A stretch of DNA of 51,040 bases from UBA5266 sp964610025 (GCA_964610025.1 CAZSTX010000008.1:1-51040), one strand, 5' to 3'; positions 17,836 to 27,525 are shown, numbered from the stretch's first letter. Program-made: numbers and translations. Notes: generated by a model not told the origin, from the sequence alone.

Positions 17836-19575
17836 ATGAAAAATTTTTTCAAAGCAGTTTTAGCTACAATGCTTGGAGTATTATTGCTATGGACGTTACT
17901 TTTCTTTACTATTTTATTTATAGGAATTTCGTCTTTATCATCTACTTCTAAAGTTACTATAAAACCCAATTCTATTTTAGAATTAAATTTGAATAGTACA
18001 ATTGTTGAACGAGTAATGGACAATCCATTCGATAAAATATTCAACAAATCAAACAATCAAATAATTGGATTAAATTATATTTTAGCTGCTATCAAAGATG
18101 CAAAAACAAACGATAATATAAAAGGGATATCTTTATCTCTCAACAATATAATAGCTCCCTATGCTACAATAGAAGAACTCCGCAATGCACTTATCGATTT
18201 TCGCACTTCTGGTAAATTTATCTATACCTATTCCGAAACGATGTCGCAAAAATCGTATTATTTAGCTACTGTTAGCGATAGTATTTTTTTACATCCACAA
18301 GGAACTATTATTTTTAATGGGTTATCAGCAGAAATTTTATTTTTCAAACAACTACTTCAAAAATTAGAAATCGAGTCCCAAATTATTCGACACGGCGAAT
18401 TTAAAAGTGCTATAGAACCCTTCGTTTTAGATAAAATGAGCAATGCTAATAAAGAACAAATGCAAACAGTTATTCGCTCCACGTGGACAAGTATTTGTTC
18501 TAATATAGCAAAAAACAGAAAAATAAACATAGAAAAAATAAATGCTATTGCCGATAGTTTGACTTTGTTTTATAATACTCCATTAGCAGTAACAGAAAAT
18601 TTTATAGATAAATTATCTTATAAAGACGAATATGAATCATTATTAAAAGAAAAACTCAATACCAAAAAATTAAAAAAAATCAGTTTGTCAGATTATACAA
18701 AATCCTTAAAACTAAAACAAACATCTTCTAATCAAATTGCCATAATTTATGCAGTAGGAGATATAATAGACGAAGAAGGTAGCTATCAAACTATTGGTTA
18801 TAATATTGCTGAAGAAATAAGTAAAGCACGACAAAATAAAACTATAAAAGCCATCGTATTGCGTGTGAACTCTGGCGGCGGAAGTGCTTTAATGTCAGAC
18901 ATTATATGGAGAGAAGTTGCGCTATGTAAAAATCAAAAACCTATTATCGTATCAATGGGAGACTATGCAGCATCAGGTGGGTATTACATTGCATGTGCAG
19001 CAGATTATATTGTAGCACAACCAACTACTTTAACTGGCTCAATTGGCGTTTTCGGAATCATTCCAAATATAGAAAAATTTCTATCTAACAAATTAGGTAT
19101 CACAACTGATAATGTCAAAACCAATGCTCATTCTGATGCCCCATCGTTAACACGTACTATGACACCTTATGAAAAATTAACAATACAAAAAAGCGTAGAA
19201 AATGTGTATGATGTATTTTTACATCATGTTTCAGAAGGGCGCAATATGACCATTAAAAAAGTAGATGCTATTGCTCAAGGAAGAGTTTGGACAGGAACTG
19301 ATGCCCTAAATATAGGACTAATAGACACACTTGGTGGATTAGATTTAGCAGTAAGTATTGCAGCAAAAAAAGCAAAAATCGAAAATTACACAATTGTCGA
19401 AAGACCTTTTATAAAAAGTTTTTTAGAAGAATTTTCTACTGCCTTATTAGAAAGTAAAATTTCTATCAACAAAATGAAATCAACACAACTTTACCCCTAT
19501 TATACTTATGTTGAAACTCTGTCTCACTTAAATGGTATTCAAGCACGTATCCCTTTTATTATAACAATGCAATAA
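17836..19575 (+). CDS. sppA: signal peptide peptidase SppA, 67K type
   Basis: SppA is an inner-membrane serine protease that degrades cleaved signal peptides. The 579 residues match the long two-repeat form of Gram-negative bacteria. A transmembrane helix covers about residues 10-32. The catalytic lysine lies in the first repeat (Lys190 in HGEFKSAIEPF) and the nucleophile serine in the second (Ser380 in GDYAASGGYY), as in the E. coli enzyme. LRVNSGGGSALMSD and GSIGVFG are also conserved. It sits with two signal-peptide-bearing proteins upstream and a membrane-anchored protein whose ATG directly follows its stop codon. Confidence 0.95.
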   Translation: MKNFFKAVLATMLGVLLLWTLLFFTILFIGISSLSSTSKVTIKPNSILELNLNSTIVERVMDNPFDKIFNKSNNQIIGLNYILAAIKDAKTNDNIKGISLSLNNIIAPYATIEELRNALIDFRTSGKFIYTYSETMSQKSYYLATVSDSIFLHPQGTIIFNGLSAEILFFKQLLQKLEIESQIIRHGEFKSAIEPFVLDKMSNANKEQMQTVIRSTWTSICSNIAKNRKINIEKINAIADSLTLFYNTPLAVTENFIDKLSYKDEYESLLKEKLNTKKLKKISLSDYTKSLKLKQTSSNQIAIIYAVGDIIDEEGSYQTIGYNIAEEISKARQNKTIKAIVLRVNSGGGSALMSDIIWREVALCKNQKPIIVSMGDYAASGGYYIACAADYIVAQPTTLTGSIGVFGIIPNIEKFLSNKLGITTDNVKTNAHSDAPSLTRTMTPYEKLTIQKSVENVYDVFLHHVSEGRNMTIKKVDAIAQGRVWTGTDALNIGLIDTLGGLDLAVSIAAKKAKIENYTIVERPFIKSFLEEFSTALLESKISINKMKSTQLYPYYTYVETLSHLNGIQARIPFIITMQ

Positions 19576-20178
19576 ATGTTAACCCGAAGAAAAAAATTAA
19601 ACTTGATATATTTATCTATAGGATTTTTTAGCGGAATTATCCTCTCGATTGTAATAGTTTATTTTGGAGGGATAAAACAATTTACACAATCAAGTATCAA
19701 CAAAATACATTACACGCTACCTTTAATTGAAAAAGATACTATAATCAATAAAACAAAAAAAATAAAAATTTATAAAAAAGAATCTTTCCCCATAAAAGAT
19801 TCTTTAAATACAATAGAAAATCTGATAGAAACAGACACTTTAGACATAGATTCTACATTTCTTTTCGAAGAAGAACAAATAAAACAAGACCATAAAATTG
19901 CCTCTGTCGTTTTGCCTATTATTTATATAGAAACAGATTCGAATGAAATAAATGATAGTTATCTCGAAGAAATCAATGTAGAACAATGGGAAAATCCTAC
20001 TAATTTTGCCGGTTATAAAAAAACTAAAAATACTCTTATTATTTATGGTATAAATTTAGACGAAATTGAAATACAATATATTGACAATATTTTATACCTT
20101 ATTTTTAGAGATAAAAAACTTCCTTTAAAAGAAAGCAATACCTTTATTCGGTTTTCTGCCGCTTTTTTAGCAAAATAA
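19576..20178 (+). CDS. membrane-anchored protein of unknown function
   Basis: The ATG immediately follows the sppA stop codon with no intervening base, so translation is probably coupled. The 200 residues comprise a basic start (MLTRRKK), one transmembrane helix (about 9-31), a charged linker (about 40-120) and a C-terminal segment with NFAGYKKTKNTLIIYGIN and a short beta-rich end. That ending resembles a small domain I have seen in Bacteroidota hypothetical proteins. No catalytic motif is visible. The orientation suggests the C-terminal domain is periplasmic. It ends the operon; a hairpin follows at 20199-20224. Confidence 0.8.
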   Translation: MLTRRKKLNLIYLSIGFFSGIILSIVIVYFGGIKQFTQSSINKIHYTLPLIEKDTIINKTKKIKIYKKESFPIKDSLNTIENLIETDTLDIDSTFLFEEEQIKQDHKIASVVLPIIYIETDSNEINDSYLEEINVEQWENPTNFAGYKKTKNTLIIYGINLDEIEIQYIDNILYLIFRDKKLPLKESNTFIRFSAAFLAK

Positions 20179-20198
20179 AAAAATAGACCAAAAAAAAG

Positions 20199-20224
20199 TG
20201 ATAAAGTCAGGACTCTTTTTATCA
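20199..20224. terminator. probable terminator between converging operons
   Basis: TGATAAA pairs with TTTATCA, with a GTC/GAC inner pairing, followed by ATTTAATTTTTT on the plus strand. It lies between the ends of two converging operons and could serve either. The stem is imperfect. Confidence 0.45.
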
Positions 20225-20298
20225 TTTAATTTTTTAACAAACAAATGTTTATATACTTTTTAAGGAGCGACCAATTAGCATATTTTGCACAAAATTCC

Positions 20299-21213
20299 CT
20301 ATGGATGGATCTGTTGTTTGTAGGTGGGTCCCAAATTTAACTTCCCTTTCGGATATTTTGTGTACGTTATTTTATACGATTTGGCATAATTTAATCCGTC
20401 ATAGAGTTCGGGATTGGCATATTTTTCATCGTTAAGATACGCATCTAACAGTTTCATTTCTTCCATGATGACTGTTTTTTTAGAACCGTCTTTTTCATCT
20501 TTTAACACTTTTTTATGGAGAAGCAAAACAGACTTTTCCACATTCCATACATATTTCTCCGCATACAAAACACGGTTATTTCTACTTCTTTTTGGAGAAA
20601 TTCCATCTCTTTCTATCTTTAAAATTGTGGTATCTCCTTTTTTTTCTATGTTCTCAATGCTTCCTTTTTCAAAAGAAAGTTTTAACCAGCCTTGTATGTA
20701 AAAAGGGAACATTTCGCTAAATGCCAAAAAATAAGGATATAAAAACGGATACGAACAAGCTATTTTACACCAAGCAGTATCAATTTCGCATGTTTTATTA
20801 TTATGGTCTATAACACACCATGTTTTTCCATTATAAACATACTGTATAGAATCGGTAACGTTTAAAATATTATAATGAGAATTTGCCAAAGAATTCAGAT
20901 TACTATCCATTTTAAGAAGATTTTTTTTACATTCTTGGGCTTTTTCTTCCGATTTCCATATATTGATAATTTTTCCTGTTCGAAAAAAAAGCACTTGATA
21001 TTCTTTTGTGTTTATCGAAGGATTTCCTTTTATTTGCTCATTGGCAATTAAATGAACTTCTCCTGAATGAATGGCTTTACCTAATGCAATCAATGATTGA
21101 ACTTCAGGCCGCTCTGATATTTTTTCTTTTTCTTGGGCAATAGTATTTTGAGAGAAAAGAAAAAGAGTAAAGCCAAAAAATAGCATTAAACATATTTGTT
21201 TTAACATTTTCAT
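20299..21213 (-). CDS. secreted protein of unknown function (DUF1571-like size and layout)
   Basis: The 304-residue protein has a signal peptide of about 26 residues (ending NTIAQE). It then has a mixed alpha/beta body with segments such as YQVLFFRTGKIINIW, IQYVYNGKTWCVID and LHKKVLKDEKDGSKKTVIMEEMKL. The layout suggests a LolA/LolB-like or DUF1571-like lipid-binding beta-fold of the periplasm, but I see no diagnostic motif and make no firm assignment. It is 24 bases downstream of the lipoprotein gene at 21238-22446, so the two are very likely co-transcribed. Confidence 0.8.
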   Translation of the reverse strand: MKMLKQICLMLFFGFTLFLFSQNTIAQEKEKISERPEVQSLIALGKAIHSGEVHLIANEQIKGNPSINTKEYQVLFFRTGKIINIWKSEEKAQECKKNLLKMDSNLNSLANSHYNILNVTDSIQYVYNGKTWCVIDHNNKTCEIDTAWCKIACSYPFLYPYFLAFSEMFPFYIQGWLKLSFEKGSIENIEKKGDTTILKIERDGISPKRSRNNRVLYAEKYVWNVEKSVLLLHKKVLKDEKDGSKKTVIMEEMKLLDAYLNDEKYANPELYDGLNYAKSYKITYTKYPKGKLNLGPTYKQQIHP

Positions 21214-21237
21214 GGGTGTTTTTTTTTAATTATTAAA

Positions 21238-22446
21238 CTAATCATCCAAATTCCTTATACAGTCGTTATAGGCATTATATATAGCTGCTTTATTGGCTTC
21301 ATGTTCCATTGCAGTGTTATGAACGCATTTGCTGTATTTTTTCTTATTTATACATTTTTTGTACGCTGCAACCCATCGATCAAACTCAGCATTAAGCTTC
21401 TTATCTCGCTCGTCTTCACAAGGTCCTATAGCCATAAACAAAACAACTGTTATTATATTTTCTTGAATGCATTCGGGTAAATTTGAAAATTGAGGATAAT
21501 TGATTAGCAACTGTTGTTGAAATATATCATAGCTATTTCCCATAGCATTCATTCTGTCCATAGCAATTTCGTATGTGACACCATCAAAAATCTCAGTATA
21601 ACTAAAATTATTTCCAAAAAACAAATGGGATAACTGTTCCATTGCAGCACAATAATTGTGATATTTTTCACGAAATATAGGGTCATTTTCGTCAGGGTCA
21701 TCTTCCCATATAGGGAGTAAGATAATTTCTTGTATCAAAGAATCAAATTCAAACATTGAGATGGTATTATTCTGTATTCCATTCCGAAAATAAGCACCAA
21801 ATGCATCAATTTCAGCGAGATAATCCAAAAAGAATTGACTTTGTGCTAACTCGTAAAGGTTTATCCCTGTAGAGTTTATAAAATTCATAACATATTCACT
21901 GTTTATAGATTTGTTCAAATAGCATTTAGTAGCCAGACTTGTCCACAAATCATTAATTGTTTGGTAAGTAATATCATTTCCAGTGCCTGTAATAAAAAGA
22001 TAATTTTGCTCAATAGGATTCCCTTGTACTATAACTGTATAAGCCAATAACCCGGAGGGAACAACAAGCAAAAGGTCTTCATATTGAGAATTTAATATCA
22101 ATTTTAATTGCATAGTATATGGCTCATATGGGGGGTCTATAATAGTCATATCTGCAACAAGTATATCAAAAGTTACATTGCATTCATAAATTCGTCCGTC
22201 ATAATATCCTACTTCAGCGGTACCTTCTACGAAATAATCTATATTTTCTACATTAATAATTGCACTTATATTTACTGTTTGTGTAGGCTGCTGGTAATTG
22301 CCCATTGATTTATAATTTTTTGTATCTACTAATTTTCCATTTTGTAAAGCATCCGATTTATATGTGTCTTTTTCGCATGCCAAAAATAGTCCTGCTCCAA
22401 TTGCCACTATAAAAACAGTAGCAATGATATATTTAATTTTCTTCAT
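21238..22446 (-). CDS. large lipoprotein of unknown function
   Basis: The 402-residue protein has a lipoprotein signal ending in FLACEKD (Cys24), so it should be lipid-anchored in the envelope. After a low-complexity start, a beta-rich region runs to about residue 130, then an acidic helical region to about 330. The C terminus is rich in cysteine and charged helices (CEDERDKK, KKCINKKKYSKCVH, NDCIRNLDD), with four regularly spaced Cys that could form two disulfides. I do not recognise a family. It is the middle gene of a three-gene minus-strand set. Confidence 0.82.
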   Translation of the reverse strand: MKKIKYIIATVFIVAIGAGLFLACEKDTYKSDALQNGKLVDTKNYKSMGNYQQPTQTVNISAIINVENIDYFVEGTAEVGYYDGRIYECNVTFDILVADMTIIDPPYEPYTMQLKLILNSQYEDLLLVVPSGLLAYTVIVQGNPIEQNYLFITGTGNDITYQTINDLWTSLATKCYLNKSINSEYVMNFINSTGINLYELAQSQFFLDYLAEIDAFGAYFRNGIQNNTISMFEFDSLIQEIILLPIWEDDPDENDPIFREKYHNYCAAMEQLSHLFFGNNFSYTEIFDGVTYEIAMDRMNAMGNSYDIFQQQLLINYPQFSNLPECIQENIITVVLFMAIGPCEDERDKKLNAEFDRWVAAYKKCINKKKYSKCVHNTAMEHEANKAAIYNAYNDCIRNLDD

Positions 22447-22522
22447 TTCTTTATTATTTATAATTATTAGTTATTGTTTTTTTTGTGTGATTTTGCATTT
22501 TGTTTAATTTTTTTTTAGCATC

Positions 22523-22855
22523 TTATGTTTTTTTTGTGCTACTTATTTTATGCTTCCGTTCACACTGTCGTTTTTTTTGCTTATTGTAAAATAAGCGATT
22601 TTCTTTTTTTATATTTTCACTTTGCGGGAAAACCCGCTTAATTTTAGTGATTACTTCCCACACCCAGCTGTCATTGTTTTGTTTAACATTTGGGGAAGGA
22701 AGGATAATCAGTTGGTTATGTGTAGAAATATGTTTTACAAGCAAAACAATATAGCTAATCGAAAATATAATAATTACAAAACTGATAAAATACAAATCAA
22801 AGGAAAGATGTAGCAGTATTATAGAAACAAACAAACAATTAGCTAACAGACTCAT
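22523..22855 (-). CDS. small membrane protein of unknown function
   Basis: The 110-residue protein has two closely spaced hydrophobic helices (about residues 3-20 and 22-42), then a polar, strongly basic tail (KKQKKRQCERKHK). Its reality is supported by a TAATTTTG -7 element on the minus strand (22884-22891), about 30 bases before the ATG, and by two same-strand genes after it (76 and 24 base gaps). The body has no known motif. A chance open frame in AT-rich DNA cannot be excluded. Confidence 0.5.
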   Translation of the reverse strand: MSLLANCLFVSIILLHLSFDLYFISFVIIIFSISYIVLLVKHISTHNQLIILPSPNVKQNNDSWVWEVITKIKRVFPQSENIKKENRLFYNKQKKRQCERKHKISSTKKT

Positions 22856-22883
22856 TGTGTTTTTAGGTTTATATTTTACAATG

Positions 22884-22891
22884 CAAAATTA
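22884..22891 (-). promoter_or_regulatory. -7 promoter element for the 22855-20299 gene set
   Basis: On the minus strand this reads TAATTTTG (TAnnTTTG). It is the only such element before the three-gene set. Confidence 0.5.
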
Positions 22892-22911
22892 CACTTTTTT
22901 ATAATAAAAAT

Positions 22912-22969
22912 TATTTTTGCTTATAAATTTAGTTTTTTATCAGATATTTTCTATTTTTTTCTATTTTTG
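22912..22969 (+). promoter_or_regulatory. two -7 promoter elements upstream of mtgA
   Basis: TATTTTTG occurs at 22912-22919 and again at 22962-22969, both on the plus strand. The second lies 17 bases before the mtgA ATG and would give a very short leader. Confidence 0.5.
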
Positions 22970-22986
22970 CATCTAAAAAATAATCA

Positions 22987-23787
22987 ATGGCTAAAGTTAC
23001 AAAAAAGAATAAAAAACCGACTAAGAAATCAAAGAATAATCTTTATAAATTATTTAAAATACTAATCTATACATTGGTGTTTTTTGTTGCATTCAGTTTG
23101 TTATTTACTTTTATTTACAAATGGATTAATCCTCCCATCACTCCCTTAATGATTATACGAAAAGTAAATGATGATGCAGGTATTCAAAAAAAATGGGTAG
23201 CTTTAGAAGATATTTCATCTAATATGCTTGCAGCAGCCATTGCCTCAGAAGATAATAATTTTTTAGGACATAAAGGATTTGATTATGGTGCTATACAGAA
23301 AGCTATTAATGAAAATAAAAAAGGCAAACGCAAACGTGGCGCCAGTACTATTTCGCAACAAACAGCTAAAAATGTTTTTTTGTGGCCAGGAAGGTCGTGG
23401 ATAAGAAAGGGATTAGAAGTTTATTTTACATTTTTAATAGAAACATGCTGGACAAAAGAACGAATAATGGAAGTATATCTGAACGTTATCGAAATGGGAA
23501 ATGGTATTTATGGCAGCGAAGCAGCTGCCAATCATTATTTTTATGTTTCTGCTAAACAATTGAATAAACGACAGGCTTGCCTTATTACGGCTTGTTATCC
23601 AAATCCTCGCAAGTGGAATCCTGCAAATCCAACATCATATATTAAGCAGAGAGCTACCAATATAGGAAATTTAATTCCAAAACTTGGAAAAATTAATTTC
23701 GACTCCGAAAACATAAAAAAAGCTCAAGAACGTTATCAAAAAAGAGAAGAAAAAAGATTAAAAAACAAAGCAAAACAAAAGCATTAA
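22987..23787 (+). CDS. mtgA: monofunctional biosynthetic peptidoglycan transglycosylase
   Basis: MtgA polymerises lipid II into glycan strands at the inner membrane and has no transpeptidase domain. The GT51 signature motifs are in order: ASEDNNFLGHKGFD with the catalytic Glu88, RGASTISQQTAKN, KERIMEVYLNVIEMG and GIYGSEAAA. A transmembrane helix spans about residues 22-45 after a lysine-rich start. The 266 residues include a basic C-terminal tail (about 240-266) that extends beyond the core domain. It stands alone between opposing genes with its own promoter. Confidence 0.95.
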   Translation: MAKVTKKNKKPTKKSKNNLYKLFKILIYTLVFFVAFSLLFTFIYKWINPPITPLMIIRKVNDDAGIQKKWVALEDISSNMLAAAIASEDNNFLGHKGFDYGAIQKAINENKKGKRKRGASTISQQTAKNVFLWPGRSWIRKGLEVYFTFLIETCWTKERIMEVYLNVIEMGNGIYGSEAAANHYFYVSAKQLNKRQACLITACYPNPRKWNPANPTSYIKQRATNIGNLIPKLGKINFDSENIKKAQERYQKREEKRLKNKAKQKH

Positions 23788-23981
23788 TATTCAATAGTGA
23801 ATTGAAAGATGAAACAGAAATTATAAACGCAGATCTAAAATGGAAAATATATTATCCAATAGCATCAGCTTTATTATTATGTAATCTAAAACACAAGCTA
23901 TAAAACAAGGCAAATATTAAAAATATACGATTTAAAGAAGAAAAAGAAAATCAACTTTTAGATTAATTTCTTTTTAATTTT

Positions 23982-26105
23982 CTACATTAGTCCCCTATTT
24001 TTCAATAAAGGTTCTATATTAGGTTCTTGTTTTCGAAATGCTTTATATAAGATTGCAGGATCTTCTGTATTTCCTTTTTCAAGAATATTTTTACGAAAAG
24101 AATTTGCTGTTGCTTTGTCAAATAAGCCATTTTGTTTAAACATTTCAAAAGCATCAGCATCTAAAACAGCAGACCATGTATAGCTGTAATATCCAGCCGA
24201 ATATCCTGCTGCAGAAGTAAATATATGTTGAAAATAAGGACTTCTATAGCGAGAAATAATTTCAGGAATTAAACCGTATTTAGCAAGTGCTTCATTTTCA
24301 AAAGCAATAGGATCGGTAATATTTGGATTTTCTAATACATGGTAATCCATATCAAGAAAAGAAGCAGCTATAAGCTCCGTATTAATAAATCCTTGCCCAT
24401 AATTGCTCGCAGTTTCAATTTTATTTATTAATTCATCAGAGATTTTTTCTCCTGATAAATAATGTTTTGCATATAATTTTAATATTTCCGGATGGCGTCC
24501 CCAATTTTCCATAATTTGAGATGGCAATTCTACAAAATCGCGTGTAACATTAGTCCCAGCTAAGGAGCGATATTTGCAATTGCTTAACAATCCATGTAAT
24601 CCGTGTCCAAATTCATGAAAAAAGGTTTCAGTTTCATCAAAATTTAACAAACTAGGCATATCAGTTGTTGGTTGAGGAAAGTTAAAAACCAACGATATAA
24701 TGGGAATTACATTTTCATCTTCTTTTGTTTTATATTGACCACGAAATTCTGTCATCCATGCACCACTTCTTTTGCTTTCTCTTGTATAATAATCCATATA
24801 TAAAATACCTATAACATTATCATTATCGATAACTTCATACACAACTACTTCAGGATCATAAACAGGAATAGCAGTATTTTCTTTAAATGTTAATCCATAA
24901 AGTTGATTACATATCATAAAAATACCATCTCTCACGTTTTCGAGTTTAAAATAAGGTCGAATTACTTCGTCGTTTAAATCATATTTTGCTTTGCGTACTT
25001 TTTCAGTATAATATCTCCAATCCCAAGGTTCGATGTTGAATGCTGGTTTTTCTTTATTAGCAAGGGCATTATATTCTTCTAATTCTTCTTTTGCCTTTTG
25101 CAAAGCAGGTCCCCATACTTTTTTTAATAAATCATAAACAGCAGTTGTATTTTTAGCCATACGTTCGTCTAATACAAAGTCGGCATGTGTTTTAAATCCC
25201 AATATTTGTGCTCGTTCAGCACGAAGTTTTACTATTTGCGAAATAATAGCAGTATTGTCAAATTCACCTCCTATGCAACGATTAGCATAAGCTCGCCAAA
25301 TCTCTTCGCGTTTTGTGCGATTATCGGCAAATTGAAGAAAAGGTAACAGACTGGGATTATGAATAGTAAAAACCCATTTCCCTTTTGTCTCTTCTGAACG
25401 ATTAGCAACTTCTGCTGCTGCTACTTTCAAAGATTCGGGCAAACCTGATAATTCACTTTCATCTTCGATTATCATTTTATAGGCATTGGTAGCTGCTAAT
25501 ACATTATTACCAAATGTAAGTGTTAATTTTGATAAGTCTTCGTTTATTTCACGAAAACGCACTTGCTTTTCAGGAGCTATATTGGCTCCTCCACGAACAA
25601 AACTTTTATAGGTTTCTTCTAATAACCGTTGCTGTTCAGTATTTAAAGATAAATTATCTTTTTGCTCATAAACTATTTTCACTTTTTTAAACAATTCGGC
25701 ATTCAAACTAATATCATCGCTATGTGCAGCTAATTTTGGACTAATTTCATCGGCAATAGCAATCATTTCGTCGCTATTATTGGTTTCGCACATATTGAAA
25801 AATACTAAAGATACAGTATTCAACAATTCGCCACTATAATCAAGGGCTTCGATAGTATTTTTAAACGAAGGTTTTTCTTTGTTTGCAACAATGGTTTCTA
25901 TTTCTTCTTTTTGTTGCAACATACCTTCTTGAAAAGCTGGTAAATAATGTTCTGTTTTGATTTTATCAAAGGCAGGAGTACCATAGAGTGTTTCAGGTTT
26001 TGAGAAAAACGGATTGTTCATATCTAACTCTCTTTCAATTTTTTTGTCTTTACATGATAGTGTTATCATACATAATGTTAATGTTATACACATCAATTTT
26101 TTCAT
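23982..26105 (-). CDS. dcp: M3-family zinc peptidase lipoprotein (peptidyl-dipeptidase Dcp type)
   Basis: The start at 26105 gives MKKLMCITLTLCMITLSC with a lipobox at LSC (Cys18) and a total of 707 residues. An upstream in-frame ATG at 26144 would overlap the promoter element and spoil the signal, so I reject it. The active site HEFGHGLHGL (His497, His501) and the IENWGRHPEIL helix are those of M3 peptidases. The length fits the Dcp/oligopeptidase A branch, which removes dipeptides or cleaves short peptides. As a lipoprotein it would act in the periplasm. It lies downstream of an M16-like gene on the same strand. Confidence 0.9.
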   Translation of the reverse strand: MKKLMCITLTLCMITLSCKDKKIERELDMNNPFFSKPETLYGTPAFDKIKTEHYLPAFQEGMLQQKEEIETIVANKEKPSFKNTIEALDYSGELLNTVSLVFFNMCETNNSDEMIAIADEISPKLAAHSDDISLNAELFKKVKIVYEQKDNLSLNTEQQRLLEETYKSFVRGGANIAPEKQVRFREINEDLSKLTLTFGNNVLAATNAYKMIIEDESELSGLPESLKVAAAEVANRSEETKGKWVFTIHNPSLLPFLQFADNRTKREEIWRAYANRCIGGEFDNTAIISQIVKLRAERAQILGFKTHADFVLDERMAKNTTAVYDLLKKVWGPALQKAKEELEEYNALANKEKPAFNIEPWDWRYYTEKVRKAKYDLNDEVIRPYFKLENVRDGIFMICNQLYGLTFKENTAIPVYDPEVVVYEVIDNDNVIGILYMDYYTRESKRSGAWMTEFRGQYKTKEDENVIPIISLVFNFPQPTTDMPSLLNFDETETFFHEFGHGLHGLLSNCKYRSLAGTNVTRDFVELPSQIMENWGRHPEILKLYAKHYLSGEKISDELINKIETASNYGQGFINTELIAASFLDMDYHVLENPNITDPIAFENEALAKYGLIPEIISRYRSPYFQHIFTSAAGYSAGYYSYTWSAVLDADAFEMFKQNGLFDKATANSFRKNILEKGNTEDPAILYKAFRKQEPNIEPLLKNRGLM

Positions 26106-26133
26106 ACTATTATATTTTTTTAAATTTGAGTTG

Positions 26134-26166
26134 CAAATATACAAAAAATAGTCTTAGTTATTCAAA
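26134..26166 (-). promoter_or_regulatory. promoter for the M3 peptidase gene
   Basis: On the minus strand TTTG (26163-26166), a 21-base spacer and TATATTTG (26134-26141) match the Bacteroidota -33/-7 pattern. It sits 29 bases before the ATG at 26105 and decides the start codon. Confidence 0.7.
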
Positions 26167-26221
26167 TTATTTTTTAATTAATTAAAGCTCTAAAATGATG
26201 TGTTAATAAGATTTTTTTTTA

Positions 26222-27490
26222 TTATCCGACTACAACTTCGGTCATAGAATCGGGATTAAAATAAACTTGAGCAATCGCTTGTAATTCTTCTGCTTTTGTA
26301 CTTTTAATCACTTCAAGAAAATCAAGCCAATAGTCGATAGATAAATTATAATCATTTGCTTCTATATAACGATTTAAAATTGAAAATATGCCATCAAAAT
26401 ATCTTAGAAAAATTCCATAATAATAATTTTTTACTAATGTCAATTCTTTTTTAGGAATTGGCGAATGTTGTAATTTTTTAAAAATATGATGAATAGCCTC
26501 GATTGCCTCTTCTGTTTTATTAACATTTACATCAGCAGATATATAAAATATTCCATTTGCTTGGTAAGATGTCATACGCGAATATATTCCATAAGCAAGT
26601 CCTTTTTTTTCTCTAATTTCATTCATTAAGCGTGATCCAAAATATCCTCCTAAAACCATATTTAAAAGGCTTAATTTCATCCAATCAGGATGTTGACGCG
26701 TAAATAATCTTTTCCCAATACAAATACTAGCTTGCATAGCTTCTTGTTTTTGAATTTTTATTTTTGTCGCTTCAAATTCAAGAAAAGAAGACGATTTAAC
26801 GAGCAGCGATTTTTGTTCTGGAATATTTCCCAAACTATTATTTACTATTTTTTTAACTTCATCGTCTATTTCACCAGCTACAAATATTCGAGCATTAGAC
26901 AATTGATAATAAGTGTAAAAAAAAGCAAGTATATCTTCTCGGCTAATAGCATCATAATCGTGAGGAAAAATTAAATCTCCATATGGATGCTCTAAAAAAA
27001 CCTGTTGTATAAAAGTACGAAAAGCAACAGTAGAAGTTTTTTCTAAACTAACAGCCAAAGATTGTTGTTGCTGTTCTTTGATTAATAGTAATTTTTCTTC
27101 AGGAAAAATAGCAGAAGTAAAAACCTCTTTTACAATATTTAATATTTCTTTCAATGCTTGTTTAGGCATATAGATAGAAAAGGAAGCAAAATCTTTATCT
27201 AAGGAATTCTCTACATATGCACCTTGGTAATCAATAGCTTCAAATATTTCGGAAGCCTTATGTTGCAGCGTTCCTTCAAACAGCATTTTAGTTGCAATAG
27301 CTGCTACCCCTTTTTTATCTTGAAAAAAACTACCCGCTTTCAATCGGATATCTAAGCGCATAATCTTTTGATTTTCATTATGTAAATAAAAAATAGAAAT
27401 CCCATTTTTCAGATACGATATTTCGGCAGGAAGTATATTTAATGTAGGGAGCAAATAAGTCTTCGGTCGTTTCGAATAATCGATAGTCAT
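26222..27490 (-). CDS. M16-family protein lacking the HxxEH zinc motif
   Basis: The 422-residue protein has the two-domain fold of mitochondrial-processing-peptidase-like M16 subunits. Where active members have H-x-x-E-H before MLFKGT, this one reads IATKMLFEGT, so it cannot bind zinc there. The C-terminal domain keeps the R-E-K-K-G-L-A-Y-G segment used for substrate binding. This is the pattern of the inactive partner in heterodimeric M16 proteases. The usual catalytic partner is not adjacent: upstream lies a transposase fragment. It has its own promoter at 27518-27525. Confidence 0.88.
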   Translation of the reverse strand: MTIDYSKRPKTYLLPTLNILPAEISYLKNGISIFYLHNENQKIMRLDIRLKAGSFFQDKKGVAAIATKMLFEGTLQHKASEIFEAIDYQGAYVENSLDKDFASFSIYMPKQALKEILNIVKEVFTSAIFPEEKLLLIKEQQQQSLAVSLEKTSTVAFRTFIQQVFLEHPYGDLIFPHDYDAISREDILAFFYTYYQLSNARIFVAGEIDDEVKKIVNNSLGNIPEQKSLLVKSSSFLEFEATKIKIQKQEAMQASICIGKRLFTRQHPDWMKLSLLNMVLGGYFGSRLMNEIREKKGLAYGIYSRMTSYQANGIFYISADVNVNKTEEAIEAIHHIFKKLQHSPIPKKELTLVKNYYYGIFLRYFDGIFSILNRYIEANDYNLSIDYWLDFLEVIKSTKAEELQAIAQVYFNPDSMTEVVVG

Positions 27491-27517
27491 AAAAGGATTA
27501 TTTTTAGATTTTTTTTA

Positions 27518-27525
27518 CAAAAATA
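27518..27525 (-). promoter_or_regulatory. -7 promoter element for the M16-like gene
   Basis: On the minus strand this reads TATTTTTG, 27 bases before the ATG at 27490. Confidence 0.55.

Noticed and set aside
23799..23903. A 35-codon open stretch between mtgA and the M3 peptidase gene
   Set aside because: It has no good start codon, no promoter and no recognisable protein; probably chance.
26106..26144. An upstream ATG for the M3 peptidase
   Set aside because: It falls inside the promoter's -7 element and would put 13 polar residues before an otherwise clean lipoprotein signal.
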